A DNA stretch of 64,000 nucleotides from Prochlorococcus sp. AG-409-F19. Lineage in GTDB: Bacteria > Cyanobacteriota > Cyanobacteriia > PCC-6307 > Cyanobiaceae. The stretch is taken from assembly GCA_003215795.1 (NCBI GenBank), contig QCJV01000005.1, positions 1 through 64,000 on the forward strand, given 5' to 3'. A model generated the notes under the pieces. The model did no database searches. It worked only from the letters and a program-made list of their open reading frames with translations, and was not told the origin of the DNA. This document shows positions 45,207-55,148 of this stretch, one piece after another (the first letter of the stretch is position 1; each line of letters opens with the position of its first letter). Both the position numbers and the translations under genes were made by a program.

Positions 45207-47375
45207 TCAAATTAAAGGGGCCACTGGAGTTGGAGTTGGTTGAGGGTAGTATGGCATCTCTCCATTTTGAGGGACTCCTCTCAATGTGAGATTGATCCTT
45301 CCTCTATTATCTATTTCTCTAACTCTTACGGTTACTTCATCTCCTACTTTGACAACGTCTTCAACTTTTTCAACGCGTGCTTCGGATAATTGAGAAATAT
45401 GAATCATCCCTTCTTTCCCAGGAAGTATCTCAACGAAAGCGCCAATAGGAATAATCCTTGTAATTGCACCAGTGAATACTTCACCTTCATGAACTTTGCG
45501 TGTTAACCCTTCTATTATTTTTTGAGCTTCCTCTGCTGCTACACCATCATGGGAAGCAATAGTTACTATGCCTCCATCCTCAATATCTATTTTTGTATTT
45601 GTCCTTTCTGTGATGCCTTTGATCGTTCTGCCACCAGGACCAATAACCGTTCCTATTAGCTCTGGATCAATCCTAAAGCTAAGAAGTCTTGGTGCATGAG
45701 GAGAAAGAGCCTCTCTAGGTTTGTCAATTGCTTCTAGCATCTTTCCAAGGATATGGACTCGTGCAGGCTTTGCTTGGTTGATTGCCTCTGCAACAGTTTT
45801 TATAGGTAAACCAGTTATTTTCATGTCCATTTGCAAGGCAGTTATGCCTTTCTCAGTACCAGCTACTTTGAAGTCCATATCACCTAGAAAATCTTCGATC
45901 CCCTGAATGTCAGTAAGAATCTTCACTTCACTTCCTTCTTTTATAAGGCCCATCGCTGCTCCACTCACTGGAGCTTTAAGAGGAACGCCTGCATCAAGAA
46001 GTGCAATGGTACTACCGCACACTGAGCCCATTGAGGTTGACCCATTTGAACTAAGTACTTCGCTAACGACTCTTAGAACGTAAGGGAAAGATTCTTTAGG
46101 AGGTAGTACAGGGATAATTGCTCTTTCAGCAAGTGCACCATGGCCGACTTCCCGTCGTCCAGGTGTTCTCATTGGTTTAGTCTCGCCTACTGAATATGGG
46201 GGGAAGTTGTAATGGTGGATGTATGTTTTGTCTTGACTGGGATTTAAATCATCCATCTCTTGAGCATCACTAGGTGTACCTAGAGTTGCAGTCGAAAGAA
46301 CTTGAGTTAGTCCCCTTTGGAATAGACCTGATCCATGAACTCTCTTTGGTAAAACTCCGGCCTCTGCGGAGATTTCTCTAACTTCATCAAGTGACCTTCC
46401 ATCTACTCTTTTCCCTTCTTTTATTATTTGTTCCCTCATTAGTTTTTTTGTAAGGGCTTTAAAGCTTGTTCCTAGTAATTTGGAATTTGTGGTGATTAGC
46501 TTTTTGACTTCATTGTCATCTTTAAGAGAATCAATTTTCTCTGCAATAGTTGACTTAATTTCTTCGAGTTTGAGATCTCGCTCTTCTTTGGATAATTTGA
46601 ATTCTTTAAGTAGAGAGCTAATTGGCTTGGTGCAATTCTTTTCTAGATAAGTCGGGATAGTTACATCAATCTCTTTGTTCTCGGGTTTCACCTGGGTTAG
46701 CCCTGATTCTTTAAGAATAGATTCCTGTGCTTTAATCAATTCATTGACTGCTTCGTAACCAAAGTCGATAGCTTCAATTACGTCTTGTTCAGAGAGCTGA
46801 TTAGATCCTGCTTCAACCATTACAACACCATCAGGTGTTCCTGCTACTACAAGATCTAGGTCTCCACGTTCAATTTCTCTGAAGCTTGGGTTTAAGACAA
46901 AATCATCTCCAAGCAAACCAACTCGAACTGCAGCCATCGGCCCATTAAATGGAATGCCAGCTATAAGCGTTGCCATCGATGAGCCTGTTACTGCTAGAAC
47001 GTCCGCAGGTACTCTTTCATCAAGAGAAAGACAAGTTGCTACAACTTGGATCTCTTCTCTCATCCAGCTAGGGAATAGAGGTCTCAGAGGACGATCGATA
47101 AGCCTTGCAATTAAAGTGGCTCTTTCGGGTGGGCGACCTTCACGTCTCATAAAGCTGCCAGGTATTCTCCCAGCTGCATATAGCCTTTCTTCGTAATCGC
47201 AACTTAGAGGAAGGAAATCAACCCCTTCTCTGCTTGCTCCTTTTGTTGCTGTAACAAGAACTGAAGTGTCTCCACATTCAATTAATACTGAACCACCTGC
47301 TTGTGGTGCATATCTCCCTGTAGTTAGCCGTATTTCCCGACCATCAAAAGAGACCGACGTTGTCTGACCTTGCAC
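45207..47375 (-). CDS. pnp: Polyribonucleotide nucleotidyltransferase (PNPase)
   Basis: A 722-residue protein with two RNase PH domains ([14 protein letters not shown] and the second core [23 protein letters not shown]). The helical linker lies between them. A KH domain follows ([18 protein letters not shown]), then an S1 domain ([20 protein letters not shown]). PNPase degrades RNA 3' to 5' using phosphate and can add tails. All domains are intact and the length is normal. A 192-base gap separates it from rpsN upstream. Confidence 0.97.
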   Translation of the reverse strand: MQGQTTSVSFDGREIRLTTGRYAPQAGGSVLIECGDTSVLVTATKGASREGVDFLPLSCDYEERLYAAGRIPGSFMRREGRPPERATLIARLIDRPLRPLFPSWMREEIQVVATCLSLDERVPADVLAVTGSSMATLIAGIPFNGPMAAVRVGLLGDDFVLNPSFREIERGDLDLVVAGTPDGVVMVEAGSNQLSEQDVIEAIDFGYEAVNELIKAQESILKESGLTQVKPENKEIDVTIPTYLEKNCTKPISSLLKEFKLSKEERDLKLEEIKSTIAEKIDSLKDDNEVKKLITTNSKLLGTSFKALTKKLMREQIIKEGKRVDGRSLDEVREISAEAGVLPKRVHGSGLFQRGLTQVLSTATLGTPSDAQEMDDLNPSQDKTYIHHYNFPPYSVGETKPMRTPGRREVGHGALAERAIIPVLPPKESFPYVLRVVSEVLSSNGSTSMGSVCGSTIALLDAGVPLKAPVSGAAMGLIKEGSEVKILTDIQGIEDFLGDMDFKVAGTEKGITALQMDMKITGLPIKTVAEAINQAKPARVHILGKMLEAIDKPREALSPHAPRLLSFRIDPELIGTVIGPGGRTIKGITERTNTKIDIEDGGIVTIASHDGVAAEEAQKIIEGLTRKVHEGEVFTGAITRIIPIGAFVEILPGKEGMIHISQLSEARVEKVEDVVKVGDEVTVRVREIDNRGRINLTLRGVPQNGEMPYYPQPTPTPVAPLI

Positions 47376-47567
47376 GTTTGCTTATGTCTTTTTTATCTTT
47401 TTCTATTCTTGCACTTTATTGGCACTTGTTGATTATTAATATTAGCAATTACTTTCTTTTTCTAATTTAACCAGCAGTATCTTTTCACCTAAAACCCTCT
47501 ATCCAACTGTTCTCTTGTTGGTAGGAAGGTATATTAATTTTAAACAGTAAATTCTTGATTTCCCTAT

Positions 47568-47870
47568 TTACCAACTTGATTTGACAACTCCAGGAAGCTC
47601 TCCTTTGTGAGCTCGTTCCCTTAGTTGATTTCTGCAAAGTCCAAAATCACGATAAACACCTCTAGGCTTTCCAGTTGCCCAACAACGATTTCTCATTCTG
47701 CTAGGCGCACTATCCCTAGGAAGAGCTTGAATCTTTCTATGGATTTCAAGACGTTCCATAGGATCTTTTGCGGATTTGAATTGATCTAAAAGATTCTTAC
47801 GTTTAGATGCATAGCGTTCAACAAGTTTCTTACGCTTTACATCACGCGCAATCATAGATTTTTTGGCCAT
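47568..47870 (-). CDS. rpsN: 30S ribosomal protein S14
   Basis: A 100-residue basic protein starting [17 protein letters not shown] and ending with [20 protein letters not shown] and [11 protein letters not shown]. The long, zinc-free form is typical of cyanobacteria and plastids. S14 helps assemble the 3' domain of the 30S head. It lies between rseP and pnp. Confidence 0.97.
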   Translation of the reverse strand: MAKKSMIARDVKRKKLVERYASKRKNLLDQFKSAKDPMERLEIHRKIQALPRDSAPSRMRNRCWATGKPRGVYRDFGLCRNQLRERAHKGELPGVVKSSW

Positions 47871-47930
47871 GAACGCCTTGCTTTTTAATATTCTTAAGAG
47901 TTTACTCCTTAACCATCAGGGTTTCCTGGA

Positions 47931-49010
47931 TCATTTGCTTAATTGCTGAAATATTTCTAATTGGCTAGTGTCTCGAATTACAAGCAAGATGCTTAAACCA
48001 ACCAAGAGAATAAATCCTGACTGCATAAACCAAAGTTGAACTTTCTCTGGGATAGGCTTACCTCTAAGTCCTTCGATCATTAGTATCGTGAATTGACCGC
48101 CATCAAGAAGAGGAAATGGGAGGGAATTTAGGACTGCAAGATTAATAGATATTAGTGCTGCAAAAAGAATTACTCCAGAGACACCTTGGTCAGATAGCTG
48201 TGCTCCAAGCTCGACAATCTTGACAGGTCCACTAAGTTGTTTAGAGGTAGAACCGAAGTTTGTGAAAAGACTCTTATAGCCTTGAATTGTTTTGACTAAT
48301 AATGTTGAAAACTTAGAATTGGTGTATTGAAATACCTCGTTAAGACTCTCGGCTGCTCTTGTTTTTCCATCAACATTCGGTTGAAGTTGAGCTCCTATTT
48401 TCCCTTTCCCCAAATATTCTGAAGGTTTAAGATTGATTAGTTGTTTAGATCCATTAGTACTTCTTTCAATGGAAATTGTTTTCTCAGGTGATTGTTGTAC
48501 TTGCCTAACTAAAGTTTCAACAGCTTCTTGCCCTGTGCCGAGTTTTATTCCTTCAACGCTAAGAATTTGGTCTCCAGGATTTAGTCCAGAAAGCGCAGCT
48601 GCTTGTTGTTGTTGAACATCAATAATGAGAACTCCTGGATTTGGTTGAGGAGGAAGCCCAATAAAAGTTGCCTGAATACATAAAACGAGCCAAGCAATTA
48701 ATAAGTTGGCAATTACACCAGCAGAAATGACCAGCAATCTTTGTGAGATTGGTCTATTAGATAGAAGGTCTGGGTCATCAGAAGAAATATTTGATTCCTT
48801 ATCATCATCTGGAAAAGAAACAAACCCGCCAAGTGGTAAAGCTCTTATTGAATAAGTGACTCCTTTAAGTTCTTTTTTTATTAAAGAAGGACCAAACCCA
48901 ATTGAGAAACCACTTACTCTGATTCCTTGCAATCTTGCCGCAAGAAAATGACCAGCTTCGTGAAAGAAGATTAATGAGGCTAAGACTGAAATTGAGGTAA
49001 ATAAATTCAT
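47931..49010 (-). CDS. rseP: RseP/S2P-type intramembrane zinc metalloprotease
   Basis: A 359-residue membrane protease with HEAGH at H17-H21 in the first membrane span and LLDGGQ in a later span supplying the third zinc ligand. A PDZ domain lies between (LIDVQQQQAAALSGLNPGDQ). The family cleaves membrane-bound anti-sigma factors and signal peptide remnants. It is separated from serS by three bases, so the two are cotranscribed. Length and motifs are intact. Confidence 0.93.
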   Translation of the reverse strand: MNLFTSISVLASLIFFHEAGHFLAARLQGIRVSGFSIGFGPSLIKKELKGVTYSIRALPLGGFVSFPDDDKESNISSDDPDLLSNRPISQRLLVISAGVIANLLIAWLVLCIQATFIGLPPQPNPGVLIIDVQQQQAAALSGLNPGDQILSVEGIKLGTGQEAVETLVRQVQQSPEKTISIERSTNGSKQLINLKPSEYLGKGKIGAQLQPNVDGKTRAAESLNEVFQYTNSKFSTLLVKTIQGYKSLFTNFGSTSKQLSGPVKIVELGAQLSDQGVSGVILFAALISINLAVLNSLPFPLLDGGQFTILMIEGLRGKPIPEKVQLWFMQSGFILLVGLSILLVIRDTSQLEIFQQLSK

Positions 49011-49013
49011 TTT

Positions 49014-50297
49014 TTATGATTGTTCAGCTTTAATAAAAGCTTGACCGAAATATGGAACTAGTGCTTCAGGGATTTTGACACTTCCATCAGATTGCTGGCC
49101 ATTCTCTAAAATTGCAGCCATGGTTCTTCCAATTGCTAATCCACTAGCGTTTAGTGTATGTACAAGTTGAGTTTTTTTGCCTTTTCTTGTTCTAATTGAA
49201 GAGCGCCTTGCTTGAAAATCATCACATATGCTGCAACTTGAAATCTCTCTATATGAATTCGCTCCAGGAAGCCAGACTTCTAAATCATGAGTAGAGGATG
49301 CGGAAAAACCAAGGTCCCCTGTGCAAAGCTCCATTACCCTATAAGGCAATTCTAAATATTGTAGGATTGATTCTGCATCAGCAGTTATCTGCTTATAAGC
49401 TTCTTTCGAATTAGCAGGATCAACAAACCAATAAAGCTCTACTTTATTAAATTGGTGAAGTCGTATTAGACCTCTAGTATCTTTTCCATAGCTTCCTGCT
49501 TCTCTTCGAAAGCATGGGGTATAAGCAACATATTTGATTGGCAGGCTTTCAAAAGGAATAATTTCATTTCTATGGAGCGAGGTTAAAGGTACTTCTGCAG
49601 TTGGGGTGAGCCAAAGATTATCTTCAGAACAACGGAAACTTTCTTCTGCAAATTTAGGAAGTTGCCCTGAACCTTCAAGACTTGCAGTGTTTACAAGAAC
49701 TGGAGGAAGTATTTCTGTATAACCTTTGGCGGTGTGGACATCAAGCATAAAATTAATCAATGACCTTTCAAGCTTTGCTCCATGATTTAGGAGAGTCACA
49801 AAACGACTTTTGGCTATTCGTACAGATCTTTCAGTATCAAGAAGGCAGAGTTCTTCTGCAATTTGCCAATGCTCTTTATAGCCTTCTCCTTTTAAAGGGG
49901 TTCCCCATGTGCGAATTTGAATATTATCTATCTCACCTTTTCCATCTGGACAGTCAGAATATGGAATATTTGGGTAATGAAGAATTTGATCTTTGATTGA
50001 TTTTGCTAAGGTCCTTTCTTCTTCTTCTATAAGGGATACTTCTGTCTTGATTTGATTTCCTTTATTTTTTAAAAGCATAACTTCATCTGAACTTGGCTCA
50101 CATCCAGTTCTGATTTTCACTCCTACTTCTTTACCAATCGAATTGCCCTCTGCTTGTAATTTAGTTCTTTGATTCTCAAGTTCTTTAAGTCTTTTACTAT
50201 GGTTTCTTAAGGAAGTTAAATCAACTTTCAGGCCACGACGACCCAGACCTTTTTCTATAAAAGATGAGTTTTCTCTAATTTCTCGAGGATCTAGCAC
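49014..50297 (-). CDS. serS: Seryl-tRNA synthetase
   Basis: A 427-residue class II synthetase. The N-terminal coiled-coil arm (about 30-110) binds the long variable arm of tRNA-Ser. Motif 2 (TPCFRREAGSYGKDTRGLIR) and motif 3 (ASGLAIGRTMAAILE) are intact. It charges tRNA-Ser in the cytosol. The gene starts nine bases after the AAA ATPase gene ends. Confidence 0.97.
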   Translation of the reverse strand: MLDPREIRENSSFIEKGLGRRGLKVDLTSLRNHSKRLKELENQRTKLQAEGNSIGKEVGVKIRTGCEPSSDEVMLLKNKGNQIKTEVSLIEEEERTLAKSIKDQILHYPNIPYSDCPDGKGEIDNIQIRTWGTPLKGEGYKEHWQIAEELCLLDTERSVRIAKSRFVTLLNHGAKLERSLINFMLDVHTAKGYTEILPPVLVNTASLEGSGQLPKFAEESFRCSEDNLWLTPTAEVPLTSLHRNEIIPFESLPIKYVAYTPCFRREAGSYGKDTRGLIRLHQFNKVELYWFVDPANSKEAYKQITADAESILQYLELPYRVMELCTGDLGFSASSTHDLEVWLPGANSYREISSCSICDDFQARRSSIRTRKGKKTQLVHTLNASGLAIGRTMAAILENGQQSDGSVKIPEALVPYFGQAFIKAEQS

Positions 50298-50305
50298 TAG
50301 CTTTT

Positions 50306-51784
50306 CTAATTAATCTTAAGGGATGCAGGTCTCGCTCGACCAGAAGATGCCCAGTCTTTTAAGAAATCGAGTTGTTCTTTTGCTGTTTTGGATAATGGTA
50401 TTAATTGAGTAGAGGCAAGAATTAAGTCTGTTTCTAGTAATTCTCTTTTTTCTGAAAAGGCATGATGCATTGCTTCAATCACAGTTTGTTCAAGCTCCGC
50501 GCCTGAGAAACCTTCAGTGCGACTAGCAACTGTCTCAATAGCAAGGTCGAGATTGGGTCTTCTTTGTTTTAAATGAAGCTTAAGAATTTTGAAACGTTCT
50601 TGAAGAGTTGGGAGATCAAGCAAAAATATTTCATCAAATCGTCCTTTTCGAAGTAGTTCTCCTGGCATGCGATCAATCCCATTTGCTGTAGCAACAACAA
50701 AGACAGCACTTTTTTTCTCTGACATCCAAGTTAGTAAATTAGCTAACACACGTTGACTTGTACCACCATCACTTCTTGCATCTCCCCCAAAACCTTTGTC
50801 GATTTCATCTATCCAAAGTACACAGGGAGCCATTGATTCAGCGTATTGAATGGTTTCTCTTGCTTTGGCTTCACTTGCCCCTACAAGACCTGCGAAAAGC
50901 CTACCTATATCAAGACGTAAAAGGGGCATTGACCAACTATGTGCTATTGCTTTAGCTGTTAAAGATTTGCCTGTTCCTTGAGGGCCAATTAGAAGTACTC
51001 CTCTTGGTAAAGGTAATCCGAACTGTCTTGCTTCATCAGAAAAAGCAGCATGACGTTGATTAAGCCATACCTTCAGAGCATCAAGGCCTCCAATGTCAGA
51101 AGGAGAAGCTGTAGTTTCGAAATATTCAAGAACATCGCTACGTGCAACAGCCTGCCGTTTCTCTTCAAGAACTTCCTCAAGATCATGCTTGCTTAATTTC
51201 CCTCTTTGAGCGAGAGCTCTAGCGGCAATTTGCCTAACTCTCATCTCACTTAGACCACTACAAGCATGAGTTAGCTCTTCAAGGGTTTCTTTTGTTAGAT
51301 TTGAATCACTAGCACTTGCAATATTGCTAAGAAGAATTTTTAACTCACTATCTTGAGGCAATGGAAGGTCGAGGATTGTTAGCGAGTCATCTAGGTCGTT
51401 TGATGGTGACCAGTTATAAGCACAAAGTACAATTGTATGAGGTGTTTCCCTAAATTCTGAACATAAAATTTTAAGCATTCTTGCTATACCAGCATCTTCT
51501 GTAAAACGATGAAAGTCTTTAGCAAAAAGAATTGTTGGTAAGGATGAATCTACTTTTCTAAGCCATTGCAATACTGACATCGGCTGACGTGCCCCGATAC
51601 CTTCGGAGTTGAGAATCCCTTTTAAACCTTCCACATAGTTCCATGTAGCCAGTCGAATAGATGAAGAACGTTTTGTTGCCTCTATTACTAATTCCTCAAC
51701 GCGCTCTTCTTCACGGCTCCTAATTAGAATTAATGGAGTTCTTGATTTAACTAATAAATCAAACTGATCATTCCATTTCTTCAT
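50306..51784 (-). CDS. ycf46: AAA ATPase, Ycf46-like
   Basis: A 492-residue protein. A divergent N-terminal domain (1-230) is followed by a canonical AAA domain: Walker A GPQGTGKSLTAKA, Walker B CVLWIDEIDK, sensor 1 FVVATAN and arginine-finger region RKGRFDEIF. Ycf46 proteins are conserved in cyanobacteria and red-algal plastids and have been linked to regulation of photosynthesis and inorganic carbon use. The neighbourhood (serS, yidC) is housekeeping. Confidence 0.88.
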   Translation of the reverse strand: MKKWNDQFDLLVKSRTPLILIRSREEERVEELVIEATKRSSSIRLATWNYVEGLKGILNSEGIGARQPMSVLQWLRKVDSSLPTILFAKDFHRFTEDAGIARMLKILCSEFRETPHTIVLCAYNWSPSNDLDDSLTILDLPLPQDSELKILLSNIASASDSNLTKETLEELTHACSGLSEMRVRQIAARALAQRGKLSKHDLEEVLEEKRQAVARSDVLEYFETTASPSDIGGLDALKVWLNQRHAAFSDEARQFGLPLPRGVLLIGPQGTGKSLTAKAIAHSWSMPLLRLDIGRLFAGLVGASEAKARETIQYAESMAPCVLWIDEIDKGFGGDARSDGGTSQRVLANLLTWMSEKKSAVFVVATANGIDRMPGELLRKGRFDEIFLLDLPTLQERFKILKLHLKQRRPNLDLAIETVASRTEGFSGAELEQTVIEAMHHAFSEKRELLETDLILASTQLIPLSKTAKEQLDFLKDWASSGRARPASLKIN

Positions 51785-51863
51785 AATTAAGTTTGGTTGC
51801 TAGGCATATTAATCAATAAAGTTTTAAAGGCATAGATTACTTAATTTTATCAGGAGAAATATT

Positions 51864-53006
51864 TTATTTTTTACTTTTTGGTTCAAAGGGGAGACGCTCA
51901 GTGCTTGAAATTGGTGAAGCTACCAATTCGTTCTTCCCTTGATTCCTGAGTTGATCATCAAGAATTTTTTGAAGGTTCTCTGGAAGCGCTTCCTTCGTTA
52001 ATAGAAAAGTTTGGAAGGCTTGGAACATATTTGCAATGACCATATACAAAAGTACTCCGGCTGGTAGAGGGAAAAATAGAAACATTCCCGTGATCATTAT
52101 TGGAGTTATCTTTTGAGCAGTTGCTTGTTGGGGATTTGGAGGCATCCCTTGGCCTGATAAAACTTGGGATATAACAAGAGTTATTCCAAAACCAGCTACA
52201 AGTATTGCAATGTCCCAATTAATTGAACCGTTAACATAAAATCCTACTTGGCCTAGAGCTTTTATAAATAGGAAGCCGCTTTTTGCAGCTAGTCCAGGTA
52301 TTTTACCTTCAATGGTTGCATCTCCTGGATATTTTGCAGTAACTGTCCCATCAGAGGAGACGGTTGCTAGTTCTGCCCCTTTTGTGACTTTCCATGTAGG
52401 TGAAAAATTAGAACCATTCTCGTAATTTTTTAGAACATTGTTGTAGTTTTCACCAGATAGGGTTTGAAGCTTTATTTTTACTGAGTCTCCAGCACCAATT
52501 TTAGTCCCTCCAGGTAATGCAGCTACTACAGGGAAGTGATCTTTATCAGATATAAAAATTGAATGTCTAGCTGTTTTGAAAGGCTTTGGTTCAACTGCCG
52601 CAACTTGCTCAGGTGGGAGAATTTTTAGATTTACTAGGTAGGGTACATCTGCAAAAGGTGAGCCTCTGAGTGTGGCAAAGAGGGCAAAGAGTATTGGCAT
52701 TTGCACCAAAAGAGGTAAACATCCAGCCAAAGGGCTGCCGAACTCACCCATGAGCTTTCCTAGTTCGTCTTGTTGCTTCTTAGGGTCATTTGCATAGCGT
52801 CTCTTTATCTCGGCCTGACGCTTTTGCATCACAGGCTGAGCTATTTTCATCCTTCGAGCACTTCTTATAGAACCAGCACTGAGAGGGAAAAGCGCTACAC
52901 GTATCACTATTGTCAGTGCAACTATTGCTAATCCATAGCTATGAAATAAACCGTAGAAGAAATCTAGAATCGGTATAAGAAGGTTGTCTGAGAGGAAACC
53001 GATCAC
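51864..53006 (-). CDS. yidC: Membrane protein insertase YidC/Oxa1 with an Ig-like insertion
   Basis: A 380-residue insertase with R36 in [12 protein letters not shown], the hydrophilic-groove arginine. [16 protein letters not shown] and the late [19 protein letters not shown] are the conserved spans. Residues about 165-238 are unusual: a bacterial Ig-like (Big2) pattern of [10 protein letters not shown]...[17 protein letters not shown]...GDATI lies in the exported loop after the second span. It inserts and folds membrane proteins, including thylakoid photosystem subunits. It lies in the conserved rpmH-rnpA-yidC neighbourhood. Confidence 0.93.
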   Translation of the reverse strand: MIGFLSDNLLIPILDFFYGLFHSYGLAIVALTIVIRVALFPLSAGSIRSARRMKIAQPVMQKRQAEIKRRYANDPKKQQDELGKLMGEFGSPLAGCLPLLVQMPILFALFATLRGSPFADVPYLVNLKILPPEQVAAVEPKPFKTARHSIFISDKDHFPVVAALPGGTKIGAGDSVKIKLQTLSGENYNNVLKNYENGSNFSPTWKVTKGAELATVSSDGTVTAKYPGDATIEGKIPGLAAKSGFLFIKALGQVGFYVNGSINWDIAILVAGFGITLVISQVLSGQGMPPNPQQATAQKITPIMITGMFLFFPLPAGVLLYMVIANMFQAFQTFLLTKEALPENLQKILDDQLRNQGKNELVASPISSTERLPFEPKSKK

Positions 53007-53095
53007 GATGGCTTAATTGGAAAGGACAGAAGGCTCATGCCAGTACCTATTAAAGATAATAAGTTGCTAAAGGATTTGGTGAATTTAATTGAAGT

Positions 53096-53503
53096 TCAGA
53101 ACCCTGGCGATGTAATAGATGAATTTCGTGAACTTGTTTGATTAACTTGATTGTTAATAAATTCCTCAACTTTTCTGAAATTAGGCATTGACCTCATTTC
53201 TAGCCTTGACCCATCTTTCATTACTAAAACCATGTCTCCATATGAGCCAAGCCCTCTAGGGATAGATCTGACTTCCTTTATTTGGCTATAGGCTATTTGT
53301 GATTTATCTTTCCCGAGCCATCCACCAGTAACAGAAACTCGTTTATTAGTAACCTTGAACCTAAGCCATAAGGCTCTTGCTAAGGCCCCAAAAGTAAAAG
53401 GTAGGCCAATTAATGTTATCCCTGCGAGCAAGTTCAAGATTAAATCTTCTTTTGCAGGAGCGCCTTCGAAAAAAATTTGTTCTGAGGTTTTGATCATTAG
53501 CAA
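53096..53503 (-). CDS. PH-domain membrane protein
   Basis: A 135-residue protein. A short N-terminal region leads into one or two hydrophobic segments (about 22-48). A bacterial PH domain follows (NKRVSVTGGWLGKDKSQIAY, IKEVRSI, GDMVLVMKDGSRLEM). It lies between rnpA, with which it overlaps by seven bases, and yidC, an order kept in picocyanobacteria. The function is unknown; a role near the insertase or membrane is guessed from position. Confidence 0.8.
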   Translation of the reverse strand: MLMIKTSEQIFFEGAPAKEDLILNLLAGITLIGLPFTFGALARALWLRFKVTNKRVSVTGGWLGKDKSQIAYSQIKEVRSIPRGLGSYGDMVLVMKDGSRLEMRSMPNFRKVEEFINNQVNQTSSRNSSITSPGF

Positions 53504-53880
53504 AAACCAGCCTCTAAAAGTAATTTATCGCACTCTTCTAGTAGAAGCTTTGGCTTTTTATCTAAGCATCTAGGTTTAAAGCTAAGTAACGCCCATTTGT
53601 TTATGTGCTTCGATTTCTTAAATAGTCTTATTTTTAGATGGCTATGAACTAGCCGCCTTAGGCGGTTACGGATTACAGCCTTTTTACTAACTTTATTGCT
53701 TATTGAAATAGCGCAACGACAAGACTGGTTACAGGGGTGAGTTCTGTCTGGACTTATTAAATTTTGATTGGCTCTTGAAACTCTTAGAGTCATTGAAGGA
53801 CTGTTATAACGCTTTGAAGATTTGTGAATGTAGTCGAAACATTTATAACCTTTCAATCTCATCTCTTTAGGTAAAACCAT
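53497..53880 (-). CDS. rnpA: Ribonuclease P protein component
   Basis: A 127-residue basic protein with SKKAVIRNRLRRLVHSHLK, the RNR motif that contacts pre-tRNA and RNase P RNA, preceded by ISNKVS. It assists RNase P RNA in maturing tRNA 5' ends. It is between rpmH (29 bases upstream) and the PH-domain gene, the usual bacterial rpmH-rnpA order. Confidence 0.93.
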   Translation of the reverse strand: MVLPKEMRLKGYKCFDYIHKSSKRYNSPSMTLRVSRANQNLISPDRTHPCNQSCRCAISISNKVSKKAVIRNRLRRLVHSHLKIRLFKKSKHINKWALLSFKPRCLDKKPKLLLEECDKLLLEAGFC

Positions 53881-53909
53881 TTTAATTCTTTAGATCACTT
53901 TCGAGTTAA

Positions 53910-54047
53910 CTAGACGGCTATTCTAGACCTACCTTTTTGTCTACGGCTTCTAATAACATTTCTTCCGGTATGGGTTCTCATTCTGACCCTGAAGCCTGAA
54001 ACGCGTTTCCTTTTTCTACTTGTTCCTCCAAATGTTCTTTTAGTCAT
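53910..54047 (-). CDS. rpmH: 50S ribosomal protein L34
   Basis: A 45-residue highly basic peptide, [20 protein letters not shown] and so on, ending in RSRIAV, exactly the length and pattern of L34. The ATG is complementary to 54045-54047, with AAGAAGG a few bases upstream on that strand. It precedes rnpA as in most bacteria. Confidence 0.96.
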   Translation of the reverse strand: MTKRTFGGTSRKRKRVSGFRVRMRTHTGRNVIRSRRQKGRSRIAV

Positions 54048-54099
54048 GAGTTGTACCTTCTTTTAAGAAATTTATTTATTGATTATCTAATTTATCAGT

Positions 54100-54717
54100 T
54101 CATTCGACAGCCATGTTCCAAGATCCAACATAACCAGATATTGGGACTGCCCCAGGTGATTGCGCATAGGCATGAAACTGAAACATTCCGGGCCTTCTAG
54201 GATTGATTAATTTCATTCTTAATGCATATGTGTTTTTATCGACTGGGATTGGATTGTCGGGGAAAATCTCAATAGATGTTTGATCTTTGCTGACTTCGAT
54301 AATTGCAGGGATATCTTCTAGGCATTTTGTCCTGGAACTATATCCTCCAATCTTTGCTCGGCATAGCTTAAGTTTTTCTGGTCTTATGTTCGCCTCGAAA
54401 TAATCTGGAACTTTAATTGTGAGTTTAAGAATCCCAGTCTTTCTCTCTCTTGGCCTTAGGAATAAATAATAGGTTGATCTTTCTTTTTTTTCATTTGAAG
54501 TTTGCAGATATTTGAGCTTCACATAATTTGGATCAGCATCCCACATAAAGTCGATACCATTATTTGCTACAACAGGCTTACTGTTAATTAACTCGTTTGT
54601 AGCAAAAGAACCAACAATTAAAGATGAACTGAATAAAACTTTGAAGGTAGTCCTTAAAATAGATTGTCTTTTTGACCGCTTAATTTGGGAAGGTCTTTTA
54701 AATGGGGAAAGGATCAT
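54100..54717 (-). CDS. DUF2808-family secreted protein
   Basis: A 205-residue protein. A basic N-terminus (about 1-25) leads to a hydrophobic segment (26-44) and a probable signal-peptidase site near ANN at about 51-53. The mature part contains KVPDYFEANIRPEKLKLCRA, IFPDNPIPVDKNTYALRMK and MFQFHAYAQSPGAVPISGY, in the style of the cyanobacterial DUF2808 family. It is likely periplasmic or lumenal. Its function is not known. Confidence 0.75.
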   Translation of the reverse strand: MILSPFKRPSQIKRSKRQSILRTTFKVLFSSSLIVGSFATNELINSKPVVANNGIDFMWDADPNYVKLKYLQTSNEKKERSTYYLFLRPRERKTGILKLTIKVPDYFEANIRPEKLKLCRAKIGGYSSRTKCLEDIPAIIEVSKDQTSIEIFPDNPIPVDKNTYALRMKLINPRRPGMFQFHAYAQSPGAVPISGYVGSWNMAVE

Positions 54718-54761
54718 TGCTAGGAATCTTTAATTTTTCCTCAAAGGTTGGGGAGTAGTTT

Positions 54762-55124
54762 TCAAGAGGATCTGTCAGGCCTTAACATACTTGCTTGGCC
54801 TAAATAAGTGTGTTTTATTACTTGATCATCTGCTAGTTGTACATGTGCAATGATTCTAATGCAATTCGCAAGATCACCTTGTACAAACATTTGCTGGCAG
54901 TCAAGTAAAGCAATTTTTTCCCATCCATGCTGTTTCCTTGCTATTGCTGCAGGGAAACAGGCATCTAGATCATTTGTTACGGAAAAGATAACTGAAATGA
55001 TTTGGGTTGGCTCTAGTTTGTTTCTTTTAACTAATTCAGAGATTAGTTCTTGTACTGCGCTTTCAATAGCTTCTAATGAGTTTTCTAAGCATGTAGTTGC
55101 TCCTCGTATTGCTTGAATGTTCAT
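54762..55124 (-). CDS. aroH: Chorismate mutase, AroH type
   Basis: A 120-residue protein beginning MNIQAIRGATTCLEN, with the AroH active-site arginine in RGATT. IFSVTNDLDACFPAAIAR and the C-terminal HTYLGQASMLRPD are also AroH-class features. It converts chorismate to prephenate for Phe and Tyr synthesis. It is 25 bases downstream of the sppA gene on the same strand. Confidence 0.92.
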   Translation of the reverse strand: MNIQAIRGATTCLENSLEAIESAVQELISELVKRNKLEPTQIISVIFSVTNDLDACFPAAIARKQHGWEKIALLDCQQMFVQGDLANCIRIIAHVQLADDQVIKHTYLGQASMLRPDRSS

Positions 55125-55148
55125 TTGTACTATTTACTAGTTCTTCAT

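Noticed and set aside
53007-53095. Short gap between yidC and the PH-domain gene as a regulatory RNA
   Set aside because: Only 89 bases with no stable hairpin visible.
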